Below are positions 8,811 to 17,216 of a DNA stretch of 64,000 bases, piece after piece (within the stretch, counting starts at the first letter, position 1; each line of letters opens with the position of its first letter). The position numbers were made by a program, and so were the translations under genes. Origin of the DNA: GCA-2718035 sp964435285 (GTDB lineage Bacteria > Bacteroidota > Bacteroidia > Flavobacteriales > TMED113); NCBI GenBank assembly GCA_964435285.1, contig CAYSYA010000003.1, forward strand, positions 86,059-150,058. The letters are read 5' to 3'. The notes beneath the pieces are model-generated. The model saw only the letters and a list, made by a program, of their open reading frames with translations, had not been told where the DNA came from and made no database searches.

Positions 8811-9968
8811 TTAAATATAATTTTTTAATACTTCTTCAACATAAATTTCAAAAGGGGCTGTTGGTAAATCAGGATTATCTTTATTTCTTAAATTTTTTCT
8901 TCCTAAACGAACAATTATTAAATCATATTCTGGTATAGTAATTATAAATTGACCTAAGAATCCACGCATATAATAAATAGGAATTCCTAAAGAAGAACCT
9001 TTCCACCAACCAAAAGAATAAAAATTAACTATGTTAGATTTTAAAATTTTATCAAAGTACCACTCATTTAAAACAATATTGTTTTCATTAATTTTCCCTT
9101 TTTTTAAAAAAAGCCTACCTATTTTAGCAAAATCTTTTGCATTACTATGAAAACAACAAAAACTTTTTTCAACACCATTTTTTCTATCTAAAGACCATAA
9201 AGCCTCTTCAGAAGCCCCTATTTTTTCCCAAAAATAAATAGAAGAGAACTCGGAAAAAGAAATAGAAGAACTATCCATCAATAATTTTTCTATCATTAAC
9301 GAAGCTAATTGGGTTGCTCCACTTTGATAATTATAATTCAAACCAGCCTCTGAACTAAAAGAAAGACTTTTGGTTAAAGAGGTTAAATCTTTAGTCATAT
9401 AAGATCTAGCGGTTATATTAAATGGATTATAATAATTTTCATCCCAATCTAAACCAGAAGACATATTTAATAAATCACCAATAGTTACATCGTAGTCAGA
9501 ATCAAAAAAATCCATTTCAGGAAAAACACTTTTAACGGGATGGTTAAAATCACGTAAATATCCTTTATCAACAGCAATTCCAGCAATCAAAGAAACAATA
9601 CTTTTTGCAATAGAAAAGGAGTTGCTTTTATTATTTGTTACAGCCCATTCTTTCCAATATTCTTCATGAACAATACTATCTTTATGTATAATTAAAAAAG
9701 AATGTGTTTTATATTTTTCAAGAACACTCCTTAATTTTAAAGAAAGATTTTTTTTATTATAATAAACAGACTTAGGCCAATAAAAAGGATTAGAAGATTT
9801 ATTTAGAGTGTCATTGTAAAAAAACTTTGCATCATCAACCTGAGCACTTCTTTCAAATCTAAAATAAGTTGATTTTAAACCCCTAATTATATAACCATAA
9901 CCTAATAAATGTAACCCAAAAAAAACAATAAAAAAGAAAGAAAAAAAATATTTAAAAAATCGTATCAT
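8811..9968 (-). CDS. Serine hydrolase, beta-lactamase class C / penicillin-binding-protein-like
   Basis: A 385-aa serine hydrolase of the beta-lactamase/DD-peptidase fold, anchored by an N-terminal hydrophobic segment (about 6-25), so it probably acts in the periplasm. The nucleophile motif SxxK is S119-I-A-K122 (SFSIAKS). The second motif is Tyr214-Gln-Ser216 after EAGLNYNYQSG. The third region around MRGFLGQ matches the RGxGGQ pattern of this group. The family includes esterases, D-aminopeptidases and EstB-like enzymes, and a genuine antibiotic-resistance role is not implied. Its start overlaps the lipB end by 17 bp, and the ABC gene follows 3 bp after its stop. The exact substrate is unknown. 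Confidence 0.9.
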   Translation of the reverse strand: MIRFFKYFFSFFFIVFFGLHLLGYGYIIRGLKSTYFRFERSAQVDDAKFFYNDTLNKSSNPFYWPKSVYYNKKNLSLKLRSVLEKYKTHSFLIIHKDSIVHEEYWKEWAVTNNKSNSFSIAKSIVSLIAGIAVDKGYLRDFNHPVKSVFPEMDFFDSDYDVTIGDLLNMSSGLDWDENYYNPFNITARSYMTKDLTSLTKSLSFSSEAGLNYNYQSGATQLASLMIEKLLMDSSSISFSEFSSIYFWEKIGASEEALWSLDRKNGVEKSFCCFHSNAKDFAKIGRLFLKKGKINENNIVLNEWYFDKILKSNIVNFYSFGWWKGSSLGIPIYYMRGFLGQFIITIPEYDLIIVRLGRKNLRNKDNPDLPTAPFEIYVEEVLKNYI

Positions 9969-10659
9969 CTATTAAATCTATATTAAAAACATCTTTAAAT
10001 TTTTTTTGAAATAATAAAGAAACCTCATTAAATAAAGGAGGTTTTTTTAACTCAAGGTTTAAAGAAGTTACGGATTTATCAGAAATACCACAAGGAACGA
10101 TACCACTAAAACGATTAATATCAACAGAAACGTTAAATGCTAAACCGTGCATGGTTACCCAGCGACTAGCCCGCACACCCATTGCACAGATTTTTCTTGG
10201 GTTTTTATCAACATCTAACCAAACCCCCGTTGAACCATCTAGCCTTTCACCTTTAAGGCCATAGTTTTTAAGAACCAAAATAACAACTTCTTCAAGAAAA
10301 CGAAGGTATTTATGAATATCGGTAAAAAAATTATCCAAATCAAATATTGGGTAAACAACAAGTTGTCCGGGTCCGTGATATGTAATATCACCCCCCCTAT
10401 TAATCTTAAAAAAATCAATACCCTCTTTTTTTAAAACCTCCTCATTTAAAAGCAAATTGTTTTTATCCCCACTTTTACCCAAGGTGTAAACATCTGGGTG
10501 CTCACAAAACAACAAATAACTTTTTGTTTTTTTTGTTACAGAAGGGTCGTTACGTTTTAATTTTTTAAGATCAATTATTGAATTCAAAAGCTCTTCTTGA
10601 ATCCTCCAAGCGTCTTCAAATTTGATAATTCCTAAATTTTTAAAAATAACACTATTCAT
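9952..10659 (-). CDS. lipB: Octanoyltransferase, lipoate biosynthesis
   Basis: Transfers the octanoyl group from acyl carrier protein to the lipoyl domains of 2-oxoacid dehydrogenases and GcvH, the first step of lipoate synthesis. Motifs: RGGDITYHGPGQLVVYP at about 88-104, the Lys156 region (PRKICAMGVR), and the catalytic Cys190 in VPCGIS. I chose the ATG at 10659 (235 aa). A TTG at 10689 would add 10 residues, but that stretch overlaps the opposite-strand -7 element of lysS, and the shorter form begins where the family's homology begins. The end overlaps the serine hydrolase gene by 17 bp. No lipA is seen in the window. Confidence 0.95.
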   Translation of the reverse strand: MNSVIFKNLGIIKFEDAWRIQEELLNSIIDLKKLKRNDPSVTKKTKSYLLFCEHPDVYTLGKSGDKNNLLLNEEVLKKEGIDFFKINRGGDITYHGPGQLVVYPIFDLDNFFTDIHKYLRFLEEVVILVLKNYGLKGERLDGSTGVWLDVDKNPRKICAMGVRASRWVTMHGLAFNVSVDINRFSGIVPCGISDKSVTSLNLELKKPPLFNEVSLLFQKKFKDVFNIDLIDDTIF

Positions 10660-10677
10660 TTCTTTAGTTAATATATT

Positions 10678-10685
10678 TATATTTG
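10678..10685 (+). promoter_or_regulatory. -7 element upstream of lysS
   Basis: TATATTTG fits TAnnTTTG and ends 16 bp before the GTG start of lysS, in the divergent lipB/lysS gap. This predicts a short leader of about 10 nt. Confidence 0.5.
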
Positions 10686-10701
10686 ACAAAACTTAATAAT
10701 T

Positions 10702-12213
10702 GTGAGCGAATTAAATGAACAAGAAAAAATAAGAAGAGAGTCTTTGGTAAAACTAAACGAGCTGGGAATTAACCCCTTTCCCCCAGAAGAGTTTAGTATA
10801 TCAGCGAACAGCGTTGATATAAAGAAAAATTACTCTGAAAAAGAAAATAATTTTCAAGAAGTTAGTTTGGCTGGAAGATTAATGAGTAGAAGAATAATGG
10901 GAAAAGCATCGTTTGCCGAACTAAAAGACTTTAAAGGAAGAATACAATTATATCTAAACAGAGACGAAATTTGTCCAGGAGAAAACAAATCAATGTATAA
11001 CGATGTTTTTAAAAAACATCTTGATATTGGAGATATAATAGGAGTAGAGGGCAGTGTTTTTAAAACCAAGGTAGGGGAAACCAGTATAATGGTAAAAAAG
11101 ATAAAAATATTATCGAAGTCTATAAAACCACTTCCAATTGTAAAAACTGACTCAGAGGGAATTACTTATGACGCTTTCAAAAACACAGAATTAAGATATA
11201 GACAAAGATCATTAGATCTTATTGTTAACGATGGTGCATGGGAGGTTTTTGAAAAAAGAACACAGGTTTATAATTCAATAAGAGAAATATTAAATAAAGA
11301 AGGATATATTGAGGTCGAAACCCCTATTCTACAACCAATTGTTGGGGGGGCTGCAGCAAGGCCATTTATAACACACCACAACACGTTAGACATTCCTTTA
11401 TATTTAAGAATTGCCAACGAACTTTATTTAAAAAGGTTAATTGTAGGTGGAAAAGAAGGGGTGTACGAGTTTGCAAAAGATTTTAGAAACGAAGGGATGG
11501 ACAAAACACATAACCCAGAATTCACAATGCTAGAGTTTTATGTCGCTTATAAAGACTATAATTGGATGATGGGCTTTATAGAAAAAATGTTTGAACAGGT
11601 TGCAAATAAGGTTTGTGGGAAAACACAAATAATTTATAATGAAAACAAAATAGAGTTTAAAGGGCCATACAAAAGGCTACCTTTTTTTGAAGCAATAAAA
11701 AATGAAACCGGGGATGATATTTCAAAAATGACAGAGGATGAATTAGTAAAATATTGCAAAACAAACAACATAGAAACAAATAAAACAATGGGTCGAGGAA
11801 AATTGTTTGATGCAGTTTTTGGAGAGTTTTGTGAAGCAAAACTAATTCAACCCACGTATATAACAGACTATCCAATTGAAATGTCACCGTTAACAAAAAA
11901 ACACAGGTCAAAAGATGGTTTAACTGAAAGGTTTGAATTGTTTATAAATGGTAAAGAGATAGCAAATGCATATTCAGAACAAAACAACCCAATTGAACAA
12001 AGGAAAAGTTTTGAAGAACAAATGAAGTTAGGAAAAAGAGGGGATGACGAGGCAATGATAATAGATAATCAGTTTTTAAAAGCTCTAGAATATGGAATGC
12101 CACCAACTTCTGGAATAGGAATAGGAATGGACAGGTTAACAATGTTGTTAACAAACAAAACATCAATACAAGACGTGTTATTTTTTCCACAAATGAAACC
12201 AGAAAAAAAATGA
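10702..12213 (+). CDS. lysS: Lysyl-tRNA synthetase, class II
   Basis: Charges tRNA-Lys in the cytoplasm. The 503-aa length is standard. It has an N-terminal OB-fold anticodon-binding domain (about 50-145) followed by the class II core: motif 1 region RYRQRSLDLIVND, motif 2 FRNEGMDKTHNPEFTMLEFY, and motif 3 GIGIGMDRLTMLL near the C-terminus. The start is GTG; the product then begins SELNEQEKIRRESL, as in LysS relatives. A -7 element lies just upstream. The coding strand is unusually A- and C-rich in third positions compared with genes before 5 kb, consistent with a change of replication strand. It overlaps rpiB by 4 bp (ATGA). Confidence 0.97.
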   Translation: MSELNEQEKIRRESLVKLNELGINPFPPEEFSISANSVDIKKNYSEKENNFQEVSLAGRLMSRRIMGKASFAELKDFKGRIQLYLNRDEICPGENKSMYNDVFKKHLDIGDIIGVEGSVFKTKVGETSIMVKKIKILSKSIKPLPIVKTDSEGITYDAFKNTELRYRQRSLDLIVNDGAWEVFEKRTQVYNSIREILNKEGYIEVETPILQPIVGGAAARPFITHHNTLDIPLYLRIANELYLKRLIVGGKEGVYEFAKDFRNEGMDKTHNPEFTMLEFYVAYKDYNWMMGFIEKMFEQVANKVCGKTQIIYNENKIEFKGPYKRLPFFEAIKNETGDDISKMTEDELVKYCKTNNIETNKTMGRGKLFDAVFGEFCEAKLIQPTYITDYPIEMSPLTKKHRSKDGLTERFELFINGKEIANAYSEQNNPIEQRKSFEEQMKLGKRGDDEAMIIDNQFLKALEYGMPPTSGIGIGMDRLTMLLTNKTSIQDVLFFPQMKPEKK

Positions 12214-12629
12214 ATATATCAATAGGCTGTGATCACGCGGGGGTAGAATACAAAACAAAAATTATAGAGTTTTTAGAGGAACTAGGACACAAAACACTGG
12301 ACGTTGGAACACATGGAGAGGAAAGTGTTGACTACCCCGACTATGCACACAAAGTGGCAGAAGAGGTGTTGGTTGGGGCAGATTTTGGAATATTAATTTG
12401 TGGAAGTGGAAATGGGGTTAGTATGGCCGCTAATAAGCACAAAGGAATAAGAGCCGCCTTATGCTGGAACGAAGAAATAACAAAATTAGCAAGACAACAT
12501 AATGACGCTAATATAATATCAATACCAGCAAGATTTATGTCTTTAGAAAAAACAAAAAAAATTATTAAAATATTTTTAAACGAAGTTTTTGAAGGAGGGC
12601 GTCACGAAAGAAGAGTAAAAAAAATATAA
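12210..12629 (+). CDS. rpiB: Ribose-5-phosphate isomerase B
   Basis: Interconverts ribose-5-phosphate and ribulose-5-phosphate in the pentose phosphate pathway. The 139-aa RpiB/LacAB fold is complete: GCDHAG at 6-11, catalytic Cys64 in LICGSGNGVSMAAN, and RQHNDAN at 95-101, which carries the ring-opening histidine and phosphate contacts. The LacA/B (galactose-6-phosphate) and allose-6-phosphate activities share this fold, but no lac or als context is present. Its ATG overlaps the lysS stop (ATGA), and the M28 peptidase follows 3 bp after its stop. Confidence 0.93.
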   Translation: MNISIGCDHAGVEYKTKIIEFLEELGHKTLDVGTHGEESVDYPDYAHKVAEEVLVGADFGILICGSGNGVSMAANKHKGIRAALCWNEEITKLARQHNDANIISIPARFMSLEKTKKIIKIFLNEVFEGGRHERRVKKI

Positions 12630-12632
12630 AAA

Positions 12633-14360
12633 ATGAAAAAAACACTTATACTATTTTTTGTTTCAGTAATATTATTTGCACAAACAAACACACAACCATT
12701 TAAAAATATAGAAGAGGGGAATAATTTTAGATTGTGGGTTAACCAAAATTATCCTGAGTATGCAAAAAAAATCAAATTAGGGAAAACGGGAAGTTTCACA
12801 AATTCGTATATACAAAAGGCATATAAAAAATTTGGGGAAGAGTACCTAAAAGTAATAACACCACCACAACCAAAAGTAGATGTTGTTTCTGTCGGAAATC
12901 AAATTGATAAAGAAATAATTAAACAACATGTAGCTGTTTTAGCATCTGATGCTTTTGAGGGCCGGGAGGTTGGTGAGAGGGGTGAGGAAATGGCCGCGCA
13001 GTACATAGCTAACTATTTTTCTAAAATAGGCATACCACCATATAAAAACAACACATATTTTCAGGAGTTTAATTTGATAAAAAGGGGCTTTAAAAACATT
13101 AACTTAGAAATTTCGGGATCTCAATTTGAGTTTAATAGGGACTTTTTTAGTTTTCCAATGTTTCCACCAACGATTATAAAATCTAACGACATTTTATTTT
13201 TAGGTTATGGAATAGAGTCCGAAAAATATAACGACTATCAACAAAATGTAGAGGGTCGAGTTATAATGATCTTACAAGGAGAGCCTAAAGACAAAAAAGG
13301 AAATTATATTTTGTCAGGCAGTAAAAAAAAATCACCAAAAAGAAGCTGGAGGGATAAGCTTAAAACTGCAAAGAAAAACAACGTAAAAGCAGTTATATTT
13401 ATTAGCGAAAATTACGAGTCCGATTATAACACTTTTAAACACAGAATAGAACACGATGCTTTAAATTTACTGATTAAGGAAGACCAAATACCTTTTTTTT
13501 ATGTTAATAAAGAAATAACAAATAAGGTTTTGGGAAAAAACAAAATAGATAAATTAAAAAACAAAATATCAGATACTAAAAACACAATTACAAAAACAGC
13601 GAAAAGAAAAACACTTATTGCAACAAAAAACAACGAAAAAATTATTACCGGAAAAAATGTACTAGGTTATATTGAGGGCACCGACCCATTACTTAAAGAT
13701 GAAATAATAGTAATAACAGCGCATTATGATCATATTGGGATTATTGATGGAAAAGTTCATAATGGAGCAGACGATAACGCCTCGGGAACAGCTGGTTTAT
13801 TGGAGATAGCGGCAACCTTTCAACTAGCAAAAAAATTAGGGCTTGAGTTTAAAAGAAGTATATTATGCATGCCGGTCTCTGCTGAAGAAAAGGGTTTGTT
13901 GGGTTCGTATTACTATGCCGAAAAACCAGAATACCCCCTATCACAAACAATAACAAATTTAAACATGGATATGGTTGGGAGGCCAGACGAAAATCACCCA
14001 GGAAATGAGAATTACATTTACATAATTGGCTCAGATAAGTTAAGCACAGACCTTCATAACACTTCAGAGTTTGCAAACTCAAAATACGTTAATATGGAAT
14101 TAGATTATACATATAACGAGCCTGGAGACCCGAACAGGTTTTATTATAGATCTGATCACTATAATTTTGCAAAAAACTCTATTCCTTCAATTTTTTATTT
14201 CAGTGGGTTAAACGAAGATTACCACAAACATACTGATACAATGGAAAAATTAAGTTATAAAAAGATAGAAAGCCTCACTAAGCTAATTTTTTATACAGCT
14301 TGGGAACTATCTAATGCAGAAAAAAGACCAGTTGTGGATAAAATAAATGAATTTGATTAA
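12633..14360 (+). CDS. Secreted M28-family metallopeptidase with PA-like insert
   Basis: A 575-aa exported zinc aminopeptidase-like enzyme. A signal peptide covers about residues 1-16 (MKKTLILFFVSVILFA). A protease-associated-like region (about 150-300) precedes the M28 catalytic domain. Zinc and catalytic residues are visible: His364 in AHYDH, Asp381 in GADDNASG, Glu418/Glu419 in SAEEKGLLGS, Asp446 in NMDMVGR and a His in YHKHTDT (531-533). The enzyme is therefore probably active on peptides outside the inner membrane. No T9SS sorting domain is seen at the C-terminus, suggesting the periplasm. It ends with a 4-bp stop-to-stop overlap with the convergent dehydrogenase gene. Confidence 0.93.
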   Translation: MKKTLILFFVSVILFAQTNTQPFKNIEEGNNFRLWVNQNYPEYAKKIKLGKTGSFTNSYIQKAYKKFGEEYLKVITPPQPKVDVVSVGNQIDKEIIKQHVAVLASDAFEGREVGERGEEMAAQYIANYFSKIGIPPYKNNTYFQEFNLIKRGFKNINLEISGSQFEFNRDFFSFPMFPPTIIKSNDILFLGYGIESEKYNDYQQNVEGRVIMILQGEPKDKKGNYILSGSKKKSPKRSWRDKLKTAKKNNVKAVIFISENYESDYNTFKHRIEHDALNLLIKEDQIPFFYVNKEITNKVLGKNKIDKLKNKISDTKNTITKTAKRKTLIATKNNEKIITGKNVLGYIEGTDPLLKDEIIVITAHYDHIGIIDGKVHNGADDNASGTAGLLEIAATFQLAKKLGLEFKRSILCMPVSAEEKGLLGSYYYAEKPEYPLSQTITNLNMDMVGRPDENHPGNENYIYIIGSDKLSTDLHNTSEFANSKYVNMELDYTYNEPGDPNRFYYRSDHYNFAKNSIPSIFYFSGLNEDYHKHTDTMEKLSYKKIESLTKLIFYTAWELSNAEKRPVVDKINEFD

Positions 14361-15889
14361 AAATCAAATTTAATTCCCTGCGCTAAAGGAAGTTCGGTAG
14401 AATAATTAATAGTGTTAGTTTGTCTCCTCATGTAAGCCTTCCAGGCATCTGAGCCAGACTCTCTTCCCCCTCCCGTTTCTTTTTCACCACCAAACGCACC
14501 ACCAATTTCAGCACCAGATGTTCCAATATTAACATTCGCTATTCCACAATCGGAGCCCTCGTGAGATAAAAATCTTTCAGCCTCCCTTAGGTTTGTTGTC
14601 ATAATAGCAGACGACAAACCTTGTGGCACATCATTTTGCATACTAATAGCTTCTTTTAAATCTGAATATTTTAATAAATATAATATAGGAGCAAAGGTTT
14701 CTTTTTGAACACAATCATAGTGGTTCTTTGCTTCAACAATAACCGGCTTCACATAACAGCCCGAAGAGTACCCCTCACCACTCAAAACACCGCCCTCAAC
14801 AATAACATTGCCACCCTCTTTCTTAACCCTTGTAATAGCCTCTAAATACATGTTTACAGCGTCTTTATCAATCAAGGGACCCATGTGGTTTGATTCATCA
14901 AGAGGGTTGCCAATTTTAATTTGTTTGTAGGCGCTAATTAATTTTTCTTTAACAGAATCATAAATAGACTCATGAACAATCAATCTTCTAGTTGTGGTAC
15001 ACCTTTGTCCAGCTGTCCCAACAGCACCAAAAACAGATCCTACAACACTGATGTTGATATCCGCGTCAGGAGAAATTATTAAAGCGTTGTTTCCACCGAG
15101 CTCTAAAATAGATTTACCAAAACGCTTTGCAACCTCTGCCCCCACAACCCTACCCATTCTTGTTGATCCTGTTGCAGAAATTAAGGCAACCCGTTTGTCT
15201 TTAGTCAGCCACTCACCAACAGAATAATCACCATTTATTAAACAACAAATTGCACCAGGTATATTATTTTTTTCTAACACTTTAGCCATTATATTTTGGC
15301 AAGCAATTCCACAAAGTGGGGTTTTTTCAGATGGTTTCCAAATGCAAACATTACCACAAATCCAAGCCAAAGCCGTATTCCAAGCCCACACGGCAACAGG
15401 AAAATTAAAAGCAGAAATAACACCAACAATTCCTAAAGGGTGGTATTGCTCATACATTCTATGCTTCGGTCTTTCAGAGTGCATTGTTATTCCGCACAAT
15501 TGTCTAGACAACCCAACCGCAAAATCACAAATATCAATCATTTCTTGAACCTCACCCAAACCTTCTTGTAAAGATTTTCCCATTTCATAGGAAACTAAAG
15601 CCCCCAAAGAAGCTTTTTTTATCCTCAACTCATCACCAAACTGTCTAACAACCTCTCCCCTTTTTGGAGCCGGCAACATTCTCCAGGTGCTAAACGCTTC
15701 TTCACATGAAGAAATTATTTTTTCATATTCTTCCCTTGAAGAAAATTGAGTAGAGCCAATTTCTTCACCATTTACAGGTGAGTTTGAAATAATTTTAGGC
15801 CCAACCCCATCAAACCACTCACCACCAATTGCTGATGATTTGTTTGTTTGTTTAATCCCTAAATCGTTAAATATTTTATTTAAATCCAT
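14357..15889 (-). CDS. ALDH7-type aldehyde dehydrogenase (probable aminoadipate-semialdehyde / piperideine-6-carboxylate dehydrogenase)
   Basis: An NAD(P)+-dependent aldehyde dehydrogenase. The 510-aa length and the stretch YEMGKSLQEGLGEVQEMIDI followed by CDFAVGLSRQL are characteristic of the ALDH7 (antiquitin, AmaB/Pcd) branch, which oxidises alpha-aminoadipate semialdehyde in lysine degradation. Catalytic residues are in place: Asn162 (FNFPVAV), Glu263 (ELGGNNA) and nucleophile Cys297 (GTAGQRCTTTRR). No other lysine-catabolic gene is present, so the pathway assignment rests on family alone; general aldehyde detoxification is an alternative. It is last in the five-gene minus-strand run, 9 bp after rseP. 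Confidence 0.9.
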   Translation of the reverse strand: MDLNKIFNDLGIKQTNKSSAIGGEWFDGVGPKIISNSPVNGEEIGSTQFSSREEYEKIISSCEEAFSTWRMLPAPKRGEVVRQFGDELRIKKASLGALVSYEMGKSLQEGLGEVQEMIDICDFAVGLSRQLCGITMHSERPKHRMYEQYHPLGIVGVISAFNFPVAVWAWNTALAWICGNVCIWKPSEKTPLCGIACQNIMAKVLEKNNIPGAICCLINGDYSVGEWLTKDKRVALISATGSTRMGRVVGAEVAKRFGKSILELGGNNALIISPDADINISVVGSVFGAVGTAGQRCTTTRRLIVHESIYDSVKEKLISAYKQIKIGNPLDESNHMGPLIDKDAVNMYLEAITRVKKEGGNVIVEGGVLSGEGYSSGCYVKPVIVEAKNHYDCVQKETFAPILYLLKYSDLKEAISMQNDVPQGLSSAIMTTNLREAERFLSHEGSDCGIANVNIGTSGAEIGGAFGGEKETGGGRESGSDAWKAYMRRQTNTINYSTELPLAQGIKFDF

Positions 15890-15898
15890 AATTAAATT

Positions 15899-17206
15899 TT
15901 ATTGAAATAATCTTATGATATCATTTACGTTAGCTAATACAAAAAGCCCTAAAAGAAGAACCATGCCAATGACCTGAATATATCCTAATATTTTAGGATT
16001 TATATCTCGCCCCATAATCATTTCTATTAGTAAAATAAGAACGTGCCCACCATCTAAAGCAGGAATTGGTAAAAGGTTTACAATTGCCAACATAATTGAT
16101 ATAAAGGCAGTTAATCCCCAAAAGTGTTCCCAGTCCCAGGTTGGCCCAAATAACGAACCAATTGTAATAAAACCCCCAAGTTGTTTTGCCCCATCATCCA
16201 TTCTAAACAAAAGACCAAATTGGCCTAAATAATTTACAATTTCTTTTTTTGTTCTTTTTAAGGCAGCGGGAAAGGAACTAATAAAACTATAATTAACAAC
16301 TGTTTCTTCAGGGAGTTTTACAGAAACACCAATTAAAACATTATTGTTTTCGTCTTTTTTAGGTAGAGACAAATCAGTAATCTTGTCTACCCCCCCCCTA
16401 GAGTAACCAACAAGAATAGTTTTGTTTTCATTTTTTTGAAAGGCAGATACAAATTGTTGACGACCGTTAAGTGGTAAGCCGTTTACAGATGTTAAAACAT
16501 CTCCTTTAATTAATCCAGCGTTTTTTGCGGGACCATCTAAAACAGAATCAATCACAAAAGGAATATCATCAATTAAAATAGTTCGGTTTATTATTTCGTT
16601 TATATGTTCTTGAGAGAAGGAAATAATTTTCTCTCCCCCGTCTCTAGAAACAGTAATATTTTTGTCACCCCAAAGAACTAGCTCCATCTTAACATCTCTC
16701 CAGCACATATTTCCAACCTCTTTTTCATTAACTTTAATTATTTTATCACCACTTTTTAAAGGAAAACTATTTAAGTCAACAACCTCACTATAAATAGAAA
16801 GTGGTTTTTGTTCAATAATTTTTTCTCCCCAGTATCCAAACATAAAAACGTAAATAAAAAAAGCTAAAACAAAATTTACAATAACACCCCCCAACATAAT
16901 TATTAACCTTTGCCAACGAGGTTTACTTCTAAACTCCCAATCTTTTGCTGGTTTTTTCATTTGTTCTTGGTCCATAGATTCATCAATCATACCGGCAATT
17001 TTAACATAACCCCCAAGCGGCAACCAACCAACACCATAGGTTGTGTCACCAATTTTTTTCTTAAATAACGAAAACCATGGATTAAAAAAAAGATAAAACT
17101 TCTCCACCTTAGTATTAAACATTCTTGCAGCGAAGAAATGACCGGCTTCATGAAGCACAATTAAAATACTTAAGCATAAAAAAAACTGACCAAGTACGAT
17201 TAACAT
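15899..17206 (-). CDS. rseP: RIP metalloprotease RseP (site-2 protease)
   Basis: An inner-membrane zinc protease that cleaves transmembrane substrates, such as anti-sigma factors, within the membrane, and clears signal-peptide remnants. The 435-aa protein has HEAGH at 19-23 in the first membrane segment, a second segment with FVLAFFIYVF, two PDZ-like domains in the middle (around 130-300; for example GPAKNAGLIKGDVLTSVNG), and the third zinc ligand Asp385 in LLPIPALDGGH. It lies between dxr (10 bp) and the ALDH7 gene (9 bp). The dxr-rseP pairing is widespread in bacteria. Which anti-sigma factor it acts on cannot be told here. Confidence 0.96.
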   Translation of the reverse strand: MLIVLGQFFLCLSILIVLHEAGHFFAARMFNTKVEKFYLFFNPWFSLFKKKIGDTTYGVGWLPLGGYVKIAGMIDESMDQEQMKKPAKDWEFRSKPRWQRLIIMLGGVIVNFVLAFFIYVFMFGYWGEKIIEQKPLSIYSEVVDLNSFPLKSGDKIIKVNEKEVGNMCWRDVKMELVLWGDKNITVSRDGGEKIISFSQEHINEIINRTILIDDIPFVIDSVLDGPAKNAGLIKGDVLTSVNGLPLNGRQQFVSAFQKNENKTILVGYSRGGVDKITDLSLPKKDENNNVLIGVSVKLPEETVVNYSFISSFPAALKRTKKEIVNYLGQFGLLFRMDDGAKQLGGFITIGSLFGPTWDWEHFWGLTAFISIMLAIVNLLPIPALDGGHVLILLIEMIMGRDINPKILGYIQVIGMVLLLGLFVLANVNDIIRLFQ

Positions 17207-17216
17207 ATTATACGTT

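Noticed and set aside
8811..9968. Antibiotic-resistance beta-lactamase
   Set aside because: Only the general serine-hydrolase motifs are present; the context is core metabolism with no mobile element, so a housekeeping hydrolase is more likely.
10660..10689. TTG-initiated N-terminal extension of lipB
   Set aside because: It overlaps the divergent lysS -7 element and adds no family-conserved residues; the ATG at 10659 fits better.
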